A stretch of 64,000 bases of DNA from Rahnella bruchi (GCF_003614975.1 NZ_QZWI01000001.1:1-64000), one strand, 5' to 3'; shown: positions 1 through 9,420, numbered from the stretch's first letter. The notes: generated by a model not told the origin, from the letters alone. Made by a program: numbers and translations.

Positions 1-386
1 AAAATAAATTTCAAATTCGATAGTTTAAACTTTATAGGTATGTTGCTAAATGGGATAGATTGATGAACATATATTATCTGTGGAAATTTACTGACTACGG
101 ATGTATTTTGAAGAGAAATAATTTTTGATGGAGAAAGTTTATTCTTATTAATGTAACGAGAAAGGCCTACCATATCCCAATAGATACGCATCAGGAAAGA
201 TTGTTTTTTTACCTTTACATAGACGATATTTTGACTGGTAGGAAATTCCAGGCCATCTGGCACAAAGCATAGGAATTTCAGTTGCTTCTGAAGTGACGCA
301 TTAGATATAAACTGCTCAAGTATCGTCAAACCACCGCTGGAAGCCAGCGATGTGGCATTTAAAATAACTAATTTTGCACTATCCAT
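1..386 (-). CDS. Partial glycosyltransferase (GT4-like), N-terminal part, runs off the left edge
   Basis: An open frame on the minus strand starts at the ATG at 384-386 and stays open to position 1, giving about 128 visible residues. The beginning (MDSAKLVILNATSLASSGG) has the pattern of a first beta strand followed by a glycine-rich turn, as in the GT-B fold of family 4 glycosyltransferases. The presumed role is adding a sugar to the undecaprenyl-linked O-antigen repeat unit at the inner membrane. It lies downstream of rmlBDAC, wzx and a GT2 gene in the same direction, so it belongs to the same O-antigen operon. The DNA is AT-rich like its neighbours. The catalytic C-terminal half lies outside the window, so the family call rests on the N-terminus and context only. 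Confidence 0.6.
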   Translation of the reverse strand, partial: MDSAKLVILNATSLASSGGLTILEQFISNASLQKQLKFLCFVPDGLEFPTSQNIVYVKVKKQSFLMRIYWDMVGLSRYINKNKLSPSKIISLQNTSVVSKFPQIIYVHQSIPFSNIPIKFKLSNLKFI

Positions 387-606
387 ATTACTCACTGTCG
401 TTCGTTGAATGTAAATGCATAAAGTCTCAGCACACGAAAACCGAATAACTGATCGAGGATAAATATAATGCATGATTTCCATCAATATGATTAATATCAT
501 TGCTAAAAATAATGCTGCTAACATTAGATAACTAAAAAATATCTATCCTTATTTAGATATTCGAGATTGCGCGCAATAATATTTAAATTCAAACCATTGT
601 GATTTG

Positions 607-832
607 TTAAGCACTTTGCTCAAATATAATATCCAATATTTGATACCCCACTTCAATCTTAGGCACATCCACAGGTTTAATAATATTAGTTTGGTGATAA
701 TAGTCACTATGACATCCAATCCAATCATTTAACGCTGGATTAGCAAGAACATCCATTACAGATAAAGATGTTGTTCCAAAAGTAATATTGATTCATAAAT
801 TTTGGTAATGATTTACTACCGAAAATTGTCAC
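607..832 (-). pseudogene. Frameshifted and shortened gene remnant in the O-antigen operon
   Basis: A GTG at 830-832 overlaps the stop codon of the upstream GT2 gene (GTGA overlap), as expected for translational coupling. The frame reads VTIFGSKSLPKFMNQYYF and then meets a run of four T (minus strand, 778-781). Removing one T continues it as GTTSLSVMDVLANPALNDW and on to a TAA at 607-609. As written, the frame breaks after about 27 residues. Even when repaired the product is only about 74 residues, so an internal deletion is likely as well. I do not recognise the family; the ending resembles the C-terminus of a surface-polysaccharide transferase, but that is a guess. A sequencing error in the T run would repair the frame but would not explain the short length. 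Confidence 0.45.
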
Positions 833-1740
833 TTCAAAAGCATTCCCACAAACATACAAAACGTAAGAATTCTTTTATTCCCGTAAATTATTTTCGGAAA
901 AATCTTCTTAAAGCAAAACGATATTTTTTTTACTCCTGAAAATGAAATATTTAATAAACACTCATTTCCTTTGATTTTTTTTGCACTTTCTAACATGCTC
1001 TTATACTTTTTGGTCGCTATCAAAATATTTATAAAGGATTTCTTGAAGTTTTTAATTTTTCCAAATATATTTTTATGTCCACCCCCAACAACATTTCTCC
1101 CATGCTGTCTGTACTTAATCGTCTGGATATCATAATAATATATTCCAGATTCAGTAGCGGAGTTTAATGCTAACCAATTATCATGCATAGGCAGAGATGA
1201 AGGGAAAGGAAGCGATTTATTCAACAATTTTCTATTGAAGATAGTACTACAACCATAAACACTACTACTCCATAGCAAATTATTAAAATCCAGATTATTT
1301 AATGGATTAATTCTATTAGCTTCATAGAAACTATGTGAGATCGTCTTAAGCTTCTCGTCGACCAACTCAAGATCACTGAATATTAAAACGGCTGAATTGG
1401 ATTGACTTTCTACTTCAGATATCTTATTCACCAGTAATTCTATTTTACTCTCGTACCAAAAATCATCCTGATCGCTTAACATAATATAATCAGCAGTTGT
1501 TGCTTCCAGGGCTTTATTAAAATTCCTTACAACCCCGCCTTGTTTACTTTTATTAATCAACTTTATTCTAGCATCTAGCAACACATACTTTTCTATTATA
1601 CTAGTTGTAAGATCTGATGAGCCATCATCGCTGATATAAAGTGTCCAGTCATTATGTGTTTGGTTTATTATAGAACATATCTGCTCTTCAATGTAAGCCT
1701 CCCCATTATAGGTAGCCATAGCTATATCAACGTGCGACAT
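829..1740 (-). CDS. Family 2 glycosyltransferase (rhamnosyltransferase-like)
   Basis: This 303-residue protein begins with a GT-A nucleotide-binding fold (HVDIAMATYNG, then YISDDGSSD near residue 37). It carries the metal-binding SDQDDFW motif near residue 92 and the later KYRQHGRNVVGG segment common in RgpF/WbbL-type rhamnosyltransferases. It should transfer a sugar, plausibly dTDP-L-rhamnose made by the adjacent rml genes, onto the O-unit on the cytoplasmic face of the inner membrane. Its start overlaps the end of the flippase gene by 14 bases, showing operon coupling. DNA is AT-rich. The C-terminal 80 residues are basic and hydrophobic, consistent with membrane association. Donor and acceptor cannot be read from sequence. 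Confidence 0.85.
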   Translation of the reverse strand: MSHVDIAMATYNGEAYIEEQICSIINQTHNDWTLYISDDGSSDLTTSIIEKYVLLDARIKLINKSKQGGVVRNFNKALEATTADYIMLSDQDDFWYESKIELLVNKISEVESQSNSAVLIFSDLELVDEKLKTISHSFYEANRINPLNNLDFNNLLWSSSVYGCSTIFNRKLLNKSLPFPSSLPMHDNWLALNSATESGIYYYDIQTIKYRQHGRNVVGGGHKNIFGKIKNFKKSFINILIATKKYKSMLESAKKIKGNECLLNISFSGVKKISFCFKKIFPKIIYGNKRILTFCMFVGMLLK

Positions 1741-2977
1741 ATTTTTTCCTAGACAGAATGTACAATACTAAAAAATCTAAACTAACTCTTAGGGTCCAGG
1801 CAACAGCCGTACCAATTAGTGAGAAATGAATAGTAAGATAATAGAGAGCGATTAAGTATGGAACCAGTTCACATAAATGAAGAGTAGCAGTAATTTTGGC
1901 ATAACCAGCAGCCTGTATTTTAGAAAAGGGTATCTGTGCTAATGCATTGAATATAAACCCAATCAAGAGGATTCTCAAAATGGTTGCAGGTTGTCCCGCA
2001 TAAGCTGGTCCCATCCAGACAATCATGATTTTATTTGCAAAAATAAAACCAATAATAACAATAGGCAAACAGGCACCGAACATTAACAGATAACTCATTC
2101 GCTCTAGTTTGTTTTTATCCGCTGTTGCAGTATTACTGCTTAATTTTGGAAACAATGCCCTGGATAACGCTGCTGGTATGTTTAAAAGTCTAGCCACCGC
2201 TTCTGAGGGTGCCGTGTAAAAGGCAACCTTGCTCGCTCCTAAAACGTGAGAAATCACAAACCTATCAAAATAAACCATAACTGGACTAATGACATTACTG
2301 ACAGTTATCCAGCCACCAAACATGATTAAGCGCCGTATAGTTTTAAAATTAAAGTGCAGACCGGCAGCTATTACCAATTTTCGTGAGAAAATAAAACTTA
2401 CTACTAACGACCCTATTCTGCCAATCAGTAACCCTAGTATTGCCGAATATAGGTCATTCCCAAAATATGCAAATAAGGCTGGGAAAATTGCCAGGCACGA
2501 ACTGGTGATGGTTCTTTGAATATTAATATTCCCAAACCGCTCCATTCCCTCCAGCGAAGCGAGCCATATTTGGTTTATTAAAAAAATAGGTACTGCTAAT
2601 GATAATAACTTAAATGATTTCTCGAATCCGGGAAGTAAATTACTTGAAACGTTAAGGAATGCGCCTATCTTTTCTACTGAGAAAAATATCAGCATTGCTG
2701 CAAACAATCCAAGGACTGCTACAGTGATAGTTGAAGTCGAAATTATATTGTTTCTCTCTTCAACATCATCCCTAAAAATAGAGATTTCCCTAATCACTGC
2801 TCTTGTAAGACCCGCATCGAATATGCTCGCATATCCCACTACAGCAAACGCGAGGGTGAATAAACCAAAATTTTCTGTACCAAGCGTTCGAGCCAATATA
2901 CCTAAACTAGGAATTGCTACAATCGTAGGAATAACAAAACCAGCCAGGTTATATATACTATGTTTGATTAGGCTCAT
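1727..2977 (-). CDS. wzx: O-antigen flippase, Wzx/RfbX family
   Basis: The 416-residue product is almost entirely hydrophobic, with about 12 predicted membrane spans. Its N-terminus (MSLIKHSIYNLAGFVIPTIV) is typical of RfbX/PST-type polysaccharide flippases, with the conserved early charged residues LTRAVIREIS. Wzx moves undecaprenyl-diphosphate-linked O units from the cytoplasmic to the periplasmic face of the inner membrane, where Wzy polymerises them. It follows rmlC by only 7 bases and overlaps the GT2 gene that follows. Its presence implies a Wzx/Wzy-dependent O antigen; the wzy partner is not visible and may lie beyond position 1. The gene is more AT-rich than the rml genes, the usual signature of serotype-specific genes acquired horizontally. 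Confidence 0.88.
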   Translation of the reverse strand: MSLIKHSIYNLAGFVIPTIVAIPSLGILARTLGTENFGLFTLAFAVVGYASIFDAGLTRAVIREISIFRDDVEERNNIISTSTITVAVLGLFAAMLIFFSVEKIGAFLNVSSNLLPGFEKSFKLLSLAVPIFLINQIWLASLEGMERFGNINIQRTITSSCLAIFPALFAYFGNDLYSAILGLLIGRIGSLVVSFIFSRKLVIAAGLHFNFKTIRRLIMFGGWITVSNVISPVMVYFDRFVISHVLGASKVAFYTAPSEAVARLLNIPAALSRALFPKLSSNTATADKNKLERMSYLLMFGACLPIVIIGFIFANKIMIVWMGPAYAGQPATILRILLIGFIFNALAQIPFSKIQAAGYAKITATLHLCELVPYLIALYYLTIHFSLIGTAVAWTLRVSLDFLVLYILSRKKYVAR

Positions 2978-2984
2978 ATCTGCC

Positions 2985-3536
2985 TTAGGATTTTACGTTT
3001 AAATCTGCTAACTTATTACCTAAGAGGTCTTTTGCGGATAACTCAGGTATTGAATTTTCTAACGGCCATTTTATTGCCAGTGATGGGTCATCCCAGGCAA
3101 TGCATGATTCATTTTTAGGTGAATAATAATCCGTCGTTTTATATAAAAACTCTGTATTATCAGTTATCGCGTAAAAACCATGGGCAAAACCTTCAGGTAT
3201 CCAAAGTTGACGTTTATTTTCAGCGGATAAATAAACACCTACCCACTTTCCAAATGTCGGGGAGCATTCCCTGATATCAACGGCTACGTCATACACCTCA
3301 CCTTGAACGCAACGGACAAGTTTTCCTTGTGCGTGGGGTGAACGTTGGTAATGCAACCCTCTGAGAACACCCTTAGAAGATTTCGAATGGTTGTCCTGGA
3401 CAAAATTCACTTTATATCCAACAGATTCTTCAAATATCTTCTGGTTAAAACTTTCAAAGAAGAACCCACGATCATCACCAAATACTTTTGGTTCGAAAAT
3501 CAATACATCTGGAATTTCAGTTTTTATGACGTTCAT
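2985..3536 (-). CDS. rfbC: dTDP-4-dehydrorhamnose 3,5-epimerase
   Basis: RmlC epimerises dTDP-4-keto-6-deoxyglucose at C3 and C5, the third step of dTDP-L-rhamnose synthesis. The 183-residue length matches the family. Visible signatures are the cupin segment LRGLHYQ with the active-site histidine, the downstream VRCVQGEVYDVAVDIR strand pair, and PEGFAHGF. It starts 3 bases downstream of rmlA and ends 7 bases before wzx, so it is translated within the rml block. All four rml enzymes are present here in the order B-D-A-C, so L-rhamnose is almost certainly a component of this O antigen. Confidence 0.96.
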   Translation of the reverse strand: MNVIKTEIPDVLIFEPKVFGDDRGFFFESFNQKIFEESVGYKVNFVQDNHSKSSKGVLRGLHYQRSPHAQGKLVRCVQGEVYDVAVDIRECSPTFGKWVGVYLSAENKRQLWIPEGFAHGFYAITDNTEFLYKTTDYYSPKNESCIAWDDPSLAIKWPLENSIPELSAKDLLGNKLADLNVKS

Positions 3537-3539
3537 AAA

Positions 3540-4418
3540 TCAATGACCCTTGACCATTTTCAGCAAATACTGACCATAGTTATTTTTTGATAGTGGTTCG
3601 GCTAGTACCCTGACCTGCTCAGCTGTTATGAAACCTTTGCGAAAAGCTATTTCCTCGGGGCAAGCAACCTTCAATCCTTGTCGCATTTCTATTGTTTGAA
3701 TAAAGTTACTCGCCTCAATAAGACTCTGATGAGTGCCGGTATCCAACCATGCATAGCCCCTTCCCATCATCGCAACCTGAAGTCGGCCTTCTTCCATATA
3801 GATACGATTGATATCGGTAATTTCATACTCGCCACGCTTAGACGGTTTTAATCCTTTTGCCATTTTGATAACGCTGTTGTCATAAAAATATAAACCCGTA
3901 ACTGCATAATTACTTTTAGGTTCTACAGGTTTCTCTTCTAATGATATTGCTACTCCTGCTTTATCAAACTCCACAACACCGTAGCGCTCTGGATCATGAA
4001 CATGGTATGCAAATACCGTTGCACCAGACTCTTTAGCCACCGCCGTTTCTAATTGTTTTTGAAGATCATGTCCGTAGAAAATATTGTCGCCCAGTACCAG
4101 AGCACAATCATCATCGCCAATAAACTCTTCGCCGATAACAAAAGCCTGAGCCAGGCCATCGGGGCTTGCCTGTACTTTGTACTGTAAATTTAGCCCCCAT
4201 TGTTTACCGTCACCAAGTAATTGCTCAAAGCGAGGAGTATCCTGAGGCGTACTGATAATTAAAATGTCCTTTATCCCGGCCAGCATAAGTGTGCTTAGAG
4301 GGTAGTAGATCATCGGTTTATCATAGATCGGCAGCAATTGCTTACTGACTGCCATAGTTACAGGATAAAGGCGAGTACCAGATCCGCCTGCAAGAATAAT
4401 GCCTTTGCGAGTAGCCAT
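3540..4418 (-). CDS. rfbA: Glucose-1-phosphate thymidylyltransferase
   Basis: RmlA joins dTTP and glucose-1-phosphate to give dTDP-glucose, the first committed step of dTDP-L-rhamnose synthesis. The 292-residue protein opens with the nucleotidyltransferase signature GGSGTRLYP, followed by [16 protein letters not shown] and, later, [11 protein letters not shown]. The length is standard for the family. A 44-base gap separates it from rmlD upstream; rmlC begins 3 bases after its stop. An AGAG ribosome-binding sequence lies upstream of the ATG. The enzyme is usually feedback-inhibited by dTDP-rhamnose; nothing in the sequence suggests otherwise. Confidence 0.97.
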   Translation of the reverse strand: MATRKGIILAGGSGTRLYPVTMAVSKQLLPIYDKPMIYYPLSTLMLAGIKDILIISTPQDTPRFEQLLGDGKQWGLNLQYKVQASPDGLAQAFVIGEEFIGDDDCALVLGDNIFYGHDLQKQLETAVAKESGATVFAYHVHDPERYGVVEFDKAGVAISLEEKPVEPKSNYAVTGLYFYDNSVIKMAKGLKPSKRGEYEITDINRIYMEEGRLQVAMMGRGYAWLDTGTHQSLIEASNFIQTIEMRQGLKVACPEEIAFRKGFITAEQVRVLAEPLSKNNYGQYLLKMVKGH

Positions 4419-4462
4419 ATTAAAATCTCTTTTTAATGCTGCCTGAGAGTAACCTGAAAATA

Positions 4463-5362
4463 TTAGAGACCTGACGGGGTAAATAATTCTGCAAGCATAC
4501 GCTTAACCCCGATATCCCATGATGGCAAAGTTAAATCAAAGGTGTCCTGGAATTTGCGATTATCAAGCCTGGAATTATTTGGACGCCGCGCGGGTGTTGG
4601 ATAGGCACTTGTTGCAACAGGATGCGTTTTCTTTAATGCCAGCTCAAATGAATTATTCTGCGCTTCAGTGAAGACCAGATTAGCATAGTCAAACCAGGTT
4701 GTTGTTCCGGAAGCGACCAGATGGTAGAGCCCCGCAACTTCAGGCTTACAAAGCGCTGTTCTGATGGCATGAGCGGTACAATCTGCAAGCAGCTCGGCAC
4801 CCGTTGGCGCGCCAAACTGATCATTGATGACTGAGAGTTCTTCGCGATCTTTCGCAAGACGAAGCATTGTTTTTGCGAAGTTATTACCTTTGCCTGCATA
4901 AACCCAACTTGTACGAAAAATCAAATGTTTTGGGCAATGCTTCTGTACGGCAAGTTCACCGGCTAGTTTGGTCTCGCCATAAGTATTCAGCGGGCCGGTT
5001 GCATCATCCTCATTCCATGGATTGACGCCATTCCCTGGGAAGACATAATCTGTGGAATAATGAACTAACCATGCACCAAGGGTAGCAGCCTCTTTTGCGA
5101 TAGCTTCCACACTCGTTGCATTTAATAATTGTGCAAAATCTCGTTCTGATTCAGCTTTATCAACAGCGGTGTGCGCTGCGGCATTAACGATCACATCAGG
5201 TTTGATACGACGAACCGTTTCAGCCACACCTTCTGGGTTACTAAAATCTCCACAATATTCTTTAGAGCGAACATCCAGTGCTATCACATTGCCCAAAGGA
5301 GCTAATGCCCTCTGTAATTCCCAACCAACCTGACCCGTTTTGCCAAACAGAAGTATAACCAT
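4463..5362 (-). CDS. rfbD: dTDP-4-dehydrorhamnose reductase
   Basis: RmlD performs the last step of dTDP-L-rhamnose synthesis, the NAD(P)H-dependent reduction of the 4-keto group. The 299-residue protein has the Rossmann motif GKTGQVGW at residues 7-14, the YSTDYVFPG segment, and the catalytic YGETK motif of extended short-chain dehydrogenases. Its ATG overlaps the rmlB stop by one base (TAATG), so the two are translationally coupled. Length is standard (E. coli 299). Confidence 0.97.
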   Translation of the reverse strand: MVILLFGKTGQVGWELQRALAPLGNVIALDVRSKEYCGDFSNPEGVAETVRRIKPDVIVNAAAHTAVDKAESERDFAQLLNATSVEAIAKEAATLGAWLVHYSTDYVFPGNGVNPWNEDDATGPLNTYGETKLAGELAVQKHCPKHLIFRTSWVYAGKGNNFAKTMLRLAKDREELSVINDQFGAPTGAELLADCTAHAIRTALCKPEVAGLYHLVASGTTTWFDYANLVFTEAQNNSFELALKKTHPVATSAYPTPARRPNNSRLDNRKFQDTFDLTLPSWDIGVKRMLAELFTPSGL

Positions 5363-6447
5363 TATTTACGATCTCCATAATTCTGCTCGACCCACGATTT
5401 ATATGCACCACTTTTGATGTTATCAACCCACTTTTGATTATCTAAATACCATTGAACTGTTTTACGAATACCACTTTCAAACGTTTCCAGTGGTTTCCAG
5501 TTTAATTCCTGATTAATTTTATCAGCATCTATGGCATAACGACGATCATGTCCAGGGCGGTCGGCAACATAAGTGATTTGTTCACGATAGGAAACGTCCT
5601 TTGGAAGGATCTCATCAAGCAAATCGCAAATGGTTAGCACTACATCAAGATTTTTCTTCTCATTGTGTCCGCCAATATTATAGGTCTCACCAATAACACC
5701 TTCGGTGACGACGGTATATAGCGCGCGTGCATGATCCTCAACGTACAACCAGTCACGGATCTGATCGCCCTTACCGTAAATCGGCAGATTTTTACCTTCC
5801 AGAGCATTTAGGATTACTAAAGGTATGAGTTTTTCAGGAAAATGGAACGGACCATAGTTGTTTGAACAGTTAGTCACAATACAAGGAAGGCCGTACGTTC
5901 GCTGCCACGCACGAACAAGGTGGTCGCTTGAGGCTTTAGATGCGGAATAGGGACTACTTGGCGCATAAGGCGTCTTTTCTGTGAACAGAGGAAGTGCCTT
6001 CTGGCTTTGCCACTCATCAGGATGGGGCAAATCACCATAGACTTCATCGGTAGAAATATGATGAAAGCGGAAAACATCTTTTCTTTCCTGACTCAATTGC
6101 GACCAATACGCCCGAGTGGCTTCCAGCAGTGTATAAGTCCCTACAATATTAGTCTCGATGAAATCAGCAGGACCAGTAATAGAACGATCAACGTGACTTT
6201 CTGCCGCGAGATGCATTACTGCATCAGGTTGATGCGTTGTAAAAATTTGACTAAGAGTTCTTTGATCGCAAATATCAGCCTGAACAAAAGCGTAGCGTTC
6301 GCTTTTAGATACTATCTCGACTGATTCAAGGTTCCCCGCGTAAGTAAGTTTATCAACATTGATAATGCTATCATTAGTATTATTGATGATATGACGAACA
6401 ACCGCAGAGCCTATAAAACCAGCACCACCAGTAACTAAAATTTTCAT
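5362..6447 (-). CDS. rfbB: dTDP-glucose 4,6-dehydratase
   Basis: RmlB converts dTDP-glucose to dTDP-4-keto-6-deoxyglucose with tightly bound NAD+. The 361-residue protein starts with [17 protein letters not shown] (Rossmann GxxGxxG), contains the [12 protein letters not shown] active-site segment, and has [10 protein letters not shown] with the catalytic Tyr and Lys. It is the second gene of the cluster, 55 bases downstream of the wecA-like gene, and its stop overlaps the rmlD start. The spacing is compatible with one transcript from the JUMPstart leader. Confidence 0.97.
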   Translation of the reverse strand: MKILVTGGAGFIGSAVVRHIINNTNDSIINVDKLTYAGNLESVEIVSKSERYAFVQADICDQRTLSQIFTTHQPDAVMHLAAESHVDRSITGPADFIETNIVGTYTLLEATRAYWSQLSQERKDVFRFHHISTDEVYGDLPHPDEWQSQKALPLFTEKTPYAPSSPYSASKASSDHLVRAWQRTYGLPCIVTNCSNNYGPFHFPEKLIPLVILNALEGKNLPIYGKGDQIRDWLYVEDHARALYTVVTEGVIGETYNIGGHNEKKNLDVVLTICDLLDEILPKDVSYREQITYVADRPGHDRRYAIDADKINQELNWKPLETFESGIRKTVQWYLDNQKWVDNIKSGAYKSWVEQNYGDRK

Positions 6448-6502
6448 TTCAAAGTTTCTCGTTAATAATTATTATCTTAAATTAAACATCTGCCACTTTG
6501 GC

Positions 6503-7540
6503 TTAGCAATTATTTTCTTTAAGCGCACCTATTCTGGCGAGTTTATTAATGAACAACACAAACCCTGCAAAACACAGAATAAATAAACCTAGTACTGCTA
6601 ACTGATTGTAATTTTTCACATCTGCAACAATCCCAATCAAAGAAAATGAAGTTGCTATAGCCAATACAATAGTCAACGCAGTTGAATGCCTAAACCCATA
6701 TTTTAATAGAATGTGGTGCAAGTGCTCACGATCGGGTTTAAAAGGACTATCTCCCCTGCGGACTCTGGAAACCATCACCCGAATCATATCCATCAGTGGC
6801 ACCGCAATAATCCATAATGCAGTCACTGGGTGTAATATCGCTGATGCACCCTGTGTTGCTAGAATGATCAACCAGATCACCGTAAAACCAATCAAGGTAC
6901 TTCCGGCATCACCCATGAATACTTTGAACTTTCTTCCCCAGGGAATTCCCAGATTGAGAAGAATATATGGAATGCAGGCAATTGTTAAACAATAGCACCA
7001 TTGAGCAAGTTCATTTTTTCCATGCAAACTAAAAGCAATGCCTAAAGAAGCAAAACTAACGCAAGATAACGCACCTAATAAACCATCAATACCGTCAACC
7101 ATATTAAAAGCATTGATTGCACACATAACTGCAAAGATAGTAATTACATAACCGAGGATGCCCAGTCCCACTGCATAACCCAGGAAAATATCACCTAATG
7201 AGGATAGATGTAGTCCGCTAACCATCATAACTATCGCTACAAATGCCTGTAATACGATGCGCGGAGTCACTGGCAAATCATATCTGTCATCCAGTACACC
7301 AACGAAAAGAAGTAAACTCACCGACGTAATGTAGTAATAGAAATCAGGAAACCATGCCGGTTGTAAGAAATAAATAACCCAAATAGAAATGTAGATTGAT
7401 ACACCGCCAACCAGCGGAATATGACCATTATGGTGTTTTCTTGCATTTGGCTTATCAACCAAACCCACCCGTCGCGCAACCTTACGTGCAATAAATAACG
7501 AAGCTAAAGCACTGAAAAATATTATAATATATTCTTGCAT
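6503..7540 (-). CDS. wecA: Undecaprenyl-phosphate N-acetylhexosamine-1-phosphate transferase, WecA-like
   Basis: The 345-residue polytopic membrane protein belongs to the MraY/WecA family (PNPT). It carries the cytoplasmic DDRYD motif near residue 90, NAFNMVDGIDGL near residue 145, the VFMGDAGS loop and the HLHHILL motif near residue 278 used in binding the UDP-sugar. It should transfer GlcNAc-1-phosphate (or a related HexNAc-phosphate) to undecaprenyl phosphate and so start each O unit. In E. coli wecA is in the enterobacterial common antigen cluster. Here a copy heads the rfb operon, so the strain may carry a second one elsewhere. Protein length is slightly below E. coli WecA (367). The exact sugar specificity cannot be read from sequence. 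Confidence 0.88.
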   Translation of the reverse strand: MQEYIIIFFSALASLFIARKVARRVGLVDKPNARKHHNGHIPLVGGVSIYISIWVIYFLQPAWFPDFYYYITSVSLLLFVGVLDDRYDLPVTPRIVLQAFVAIVMMVSGLHLSSLGDIFLGYAVGLGILGYVITIFAVMCAINAFNMVDGIDGLLGALSCVSFASLGIAFSLHGKNELAQWCYCLTIACIPYILLNLGIPWGRKFKVFMGDAGSTLIGFTVIWLIILATQGASAILHPVTALWIIAVPLMDMIRVMVSRVRRGDSPFKPDREHLHHILLKYGFRHSTALTIVLAIATSFSLIGIVADVKNYNQLAVLGLFILCFAGFVLFINKLARIGALKENNC

Positions 7541-7600
7541 GACTGCACCATATTCTATAAATTGATATAAAGACTGCTAATTCATTTTACAAGTGACATG

Positions 7601-7729
7601 TTAATGTTGTTCTGTAATTAACCGGCACTCTTTATAACGGTCATATTTCATTTCCTTTGAATTGTACTTCATTTTAATTTTATATTTCCCTGACTTGTTA
7701 TTGATTACCATTTGATAAATAACATTCAT
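7601..7729 (-). CDS. Possible 42-residue leader peptide between JUMPstart and wecA
   Basis: On the minus strand an ATG at 7727-7729 opens a frame of 42 codons ending in TAA at 7601-7603 (starts MNVIYQMVINNKSGKYK, ends CRLITEQH). The same frame stays open upstream to about 7805 before a stop, so it may instead be the tail of a decayed gene. There is only a weak ribosome-binding sequence. The product is basic and has no membrane segment. I do not recognise it. It could equally be chance openness in AT-rich DNA. Confidence 0.2.
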   Translation of the reverse strand: MNVIYQMVINNKSGKYKIKMKYNSKEMKYDRYKECRLITEQH

Positions 7730-7849
7730 GAGCAGTTTCACTTTCAAAGAATATCTATTCGAAGCTGAGTTTACTGATAAGCGCCGGTAGTAATCGTCAC
7801 TATTTTATGGCCTTCACTGAGGCATCTGGTACTCTCTGTGACAAACGAC

Positions 7850-7887
7850 CACGCTACCGCCCCTGGCTCAGAAGCTACCAATACACT
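7850..7887 (-). promoter_or_regulatory. JUMPstart element with ops site (RfaH recruitment)
   Basis: Read on the minus strand, this 38-base segment matches the JUMPstart consensus found upstream of enterobacterial polysaccharide operons. Its 3' part (7850-7861) is an intact ops core GGCGGTAGCGTG, preceded by the conserved GAGCCAGGG. ops in the non-template strand pauses RNA polymerase and recruits RfaH, which suppresses termination through long surface-polysaccharide operons. It lies 310 bases before wecA and in the direction of the rfb genes. Confidence 0.93.
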
Positions 7888-8210
7888 TATCTCATCTCTG
7901 ACTCAAGAAGGCTTGCTTACTGCATGTCCTTCTAAAGGATTTCGTTCTTCTTGCCGTTTTTACTGAAAGAATTTTTACCCTATTCAGGGTGCCCGACAAG
8001 ATTGCATTATCCGAAAAACTTCAAAAATGCGCCTGATGCTGATGGTTAGACCAAAAAACAGCCACGCTAGCTTGTAACTTGCTCAGCCATCACGGTTAAA
8101 TTTTGCCTTGAACCCTAACTCAACGACGCTTTAATAAGCTGAAAATTGATTAAGGCTAACCCTCTTAAAACAATCAATATTAATATGTAAAACGACGAGC
8201 AATCTTGAGT

Positions 8211-8239
8211 TATATAGCCTAGCGCAATGTGTATGACAA
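8211..8239 (-). promoter_or_regulatory. Predicted sigma70 promoter of the O-antigen operon
   Basis: The minus strand shows TTGTCA (8234-8239), a 17-base spacer and TATATA (8211-8216). That is five of six matches at -35, four of six at -10, and ideal spacing. It lies upstream of the JUMPstart element and faces wecA. Confidence 0.55.
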
Positions 8240-8488
8240 CGCAGCATTAATCCTAAACTTTTATCGGTGAAATTCTGATCCATGCCCTTGAATGATTAGA
8301 TATCAACCAGACTTTAACCATTCGATAAAGTGCAATAATCATTATTACTTTGCATGTCCAGGTTACAGCTTAGAGATCTCGGTTAAATGTCCTAAGACAT
8401 GGCGTTAAAGGCTTTATTTGCCAATCCGACCAGAATTGATGAATGCTTCCAGGGCTGATAAATATGTAACCATCTATTTTTATTAAAT

Positions 8489-8516
8489 AAAAAAGCACCA
8501 TAGCAGGTGCTTTTTT
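8489..8516 (-). terminator. Rho-independent terminator of galU
   Basis: An A-run, a stem with arms AGCACC and GGTGCT, and a T-run form a compact hairpin just after the galU stop on the minus strand. The flanking A and T runs make it able to work in both directions. It insulates galU from the O-antigen promoter downstream. Confidence 0.85.
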
Positions 8517-8532
8517 AGAGCTGATTCAAGAA

Positions 8533-9420
8533 TTACTCTTCAGCAAACTCTTTCAGCCACGCCTTGAACGCCTCACCCTGTGAGTTATGGCGAATACCGT
8601 ATTCTACGAAGGCTTTCATGTAACCGAGCTTGTCGCCACAGTCATGTGAACGACCGGTCATAGAGAACGCTTCTACGGTTTGCTTTTTCATCAGCATTGC
8701 GATGGCATCGGTCAGCTGGATTTCGTTGCCAGCACCGTATGGTGTCACTGCCAGCAGCGGCCAGATCGCTTCGGAAAGAACATAACGACCCACAACCGCG
8801 AGGTTGGAAGGTGCATCTTTCAGATCGGGTTTTTCGACGATAGCAGTCATTGGTGCGCTTTCGCCCGGCTCAACTTCCACACCGTTGCAGTTAACGATAC
8901 CGTATTTTGAAACGTCTTTTTCCGGCACTTCTTCAACCATAACCTGGCTGTTGCCTGTATCCTGGAAACGACGAAGCATCGCAGCAAGGTTATCTTTACG
9001 CAGATCGCTGGTGGAATCATCCATTAAAACGTCAGGCAGAATAACCGCGAACGGCGAATTGCCGATCAGAGGTTTTGCGCACAGAACAGCGTGACCCAGA
9101 CCTTTTGACTGGCCCTGACGCACGTTCATGATGGTCACGCCTTTCGGACAGATAGACTGCACTTCTTCCAGCAACTGGCGCTTAACGCGAGACTCCAGCA
9201 TGCTTTCCAGTTCGAACGAAGTATCGAAGTGGTTTTCAATCGCATTTTTGGAAGAATGCGTGACCAGAATGATTTCTTTGATGCCCGCTGCAGCACATTC
9301 GTTAACGATGTACTGGATCAAAGGCTTATCGACGATAGGCAGCATTTCTTTTGGAATGGCTTTCGTCGCTGGCAACATACGTGTGCCCAGACCGGCAACA
9401 GGGATAACAGCTTTTAACAT
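8533..9420 (-). CDS. galU: UTP-glucose-1-phosphate uridylyltransferase (GalU/GalF family)
   Basis: The enzyme makes UDP-glucose from UTP and glucose-1-phosphate, a precursor for LPS core, O antigen, trehalose and osmoregulated glucans. The 295-residue protein contains the intact activation motif [39 protein letters not shown], and [11 protein letters not shown]. It keeps GTRM where E. coli GalF has GMHM, so it is probably catalytically active like GalU. Its position beside the O-antigen locus is that of galF in E. coli, so locus-based annotation may call it galF. A strong AAGGAG ribosome-binding site precedes the ATG, and a terminator follows. Confidence 0.9.
   Translation of the reverse strand: MLKAVIPVAGLGTRMLPATKAIPKEMLPIVDKPLIQYIVNECAAAGIKEIILVTHSSKNAIENHFDTSFELESMLESRVKRQLLEEVQSICPKGVTIMNVRQGQSKGLGHAVLCAKPLIGNSPFAVILPDVLMDDSTSDLRKDNLAAMLRRFQDTGNSQVMVEEVPEKDVSKYGIVNCNGVEVEPGESAPMTAIVEKPDLKDAPSNLAVVGRYVLSEAIWPLLAVTPYGAGNEIQLTDAIAMLMKKQTVEAFSMTGRSHDCGDKLGYMKAFVEYGIRHNSQGEAFKAWLKEFAEE

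Larger units (their letters stand above)
7541..8532 (-). other. O-antigen operon leader and promoter region, 1 kb without a convincing gene
   Basis: This AT-rich gap between wecA and galU holds a sigma70-like promoter (8211-8239), a JUMPstart/ops element (7850-7887), a possible 42-codon leader reading frame (7601-7729) and the galU terminator (8489-8516). From the predicted start point near 8204 the untranslated leader would be about 660 bases long. Nothing else in it looks coding on either strand. Confidence 0.7.

Noticed and set aside
8000-8460. Possible gene remnant or insertion-sequence scar upstream of JUMPstart
   Set aside because: Reading both strands gave frequent stops and no recognisable peptide or terminal inverted repeats.
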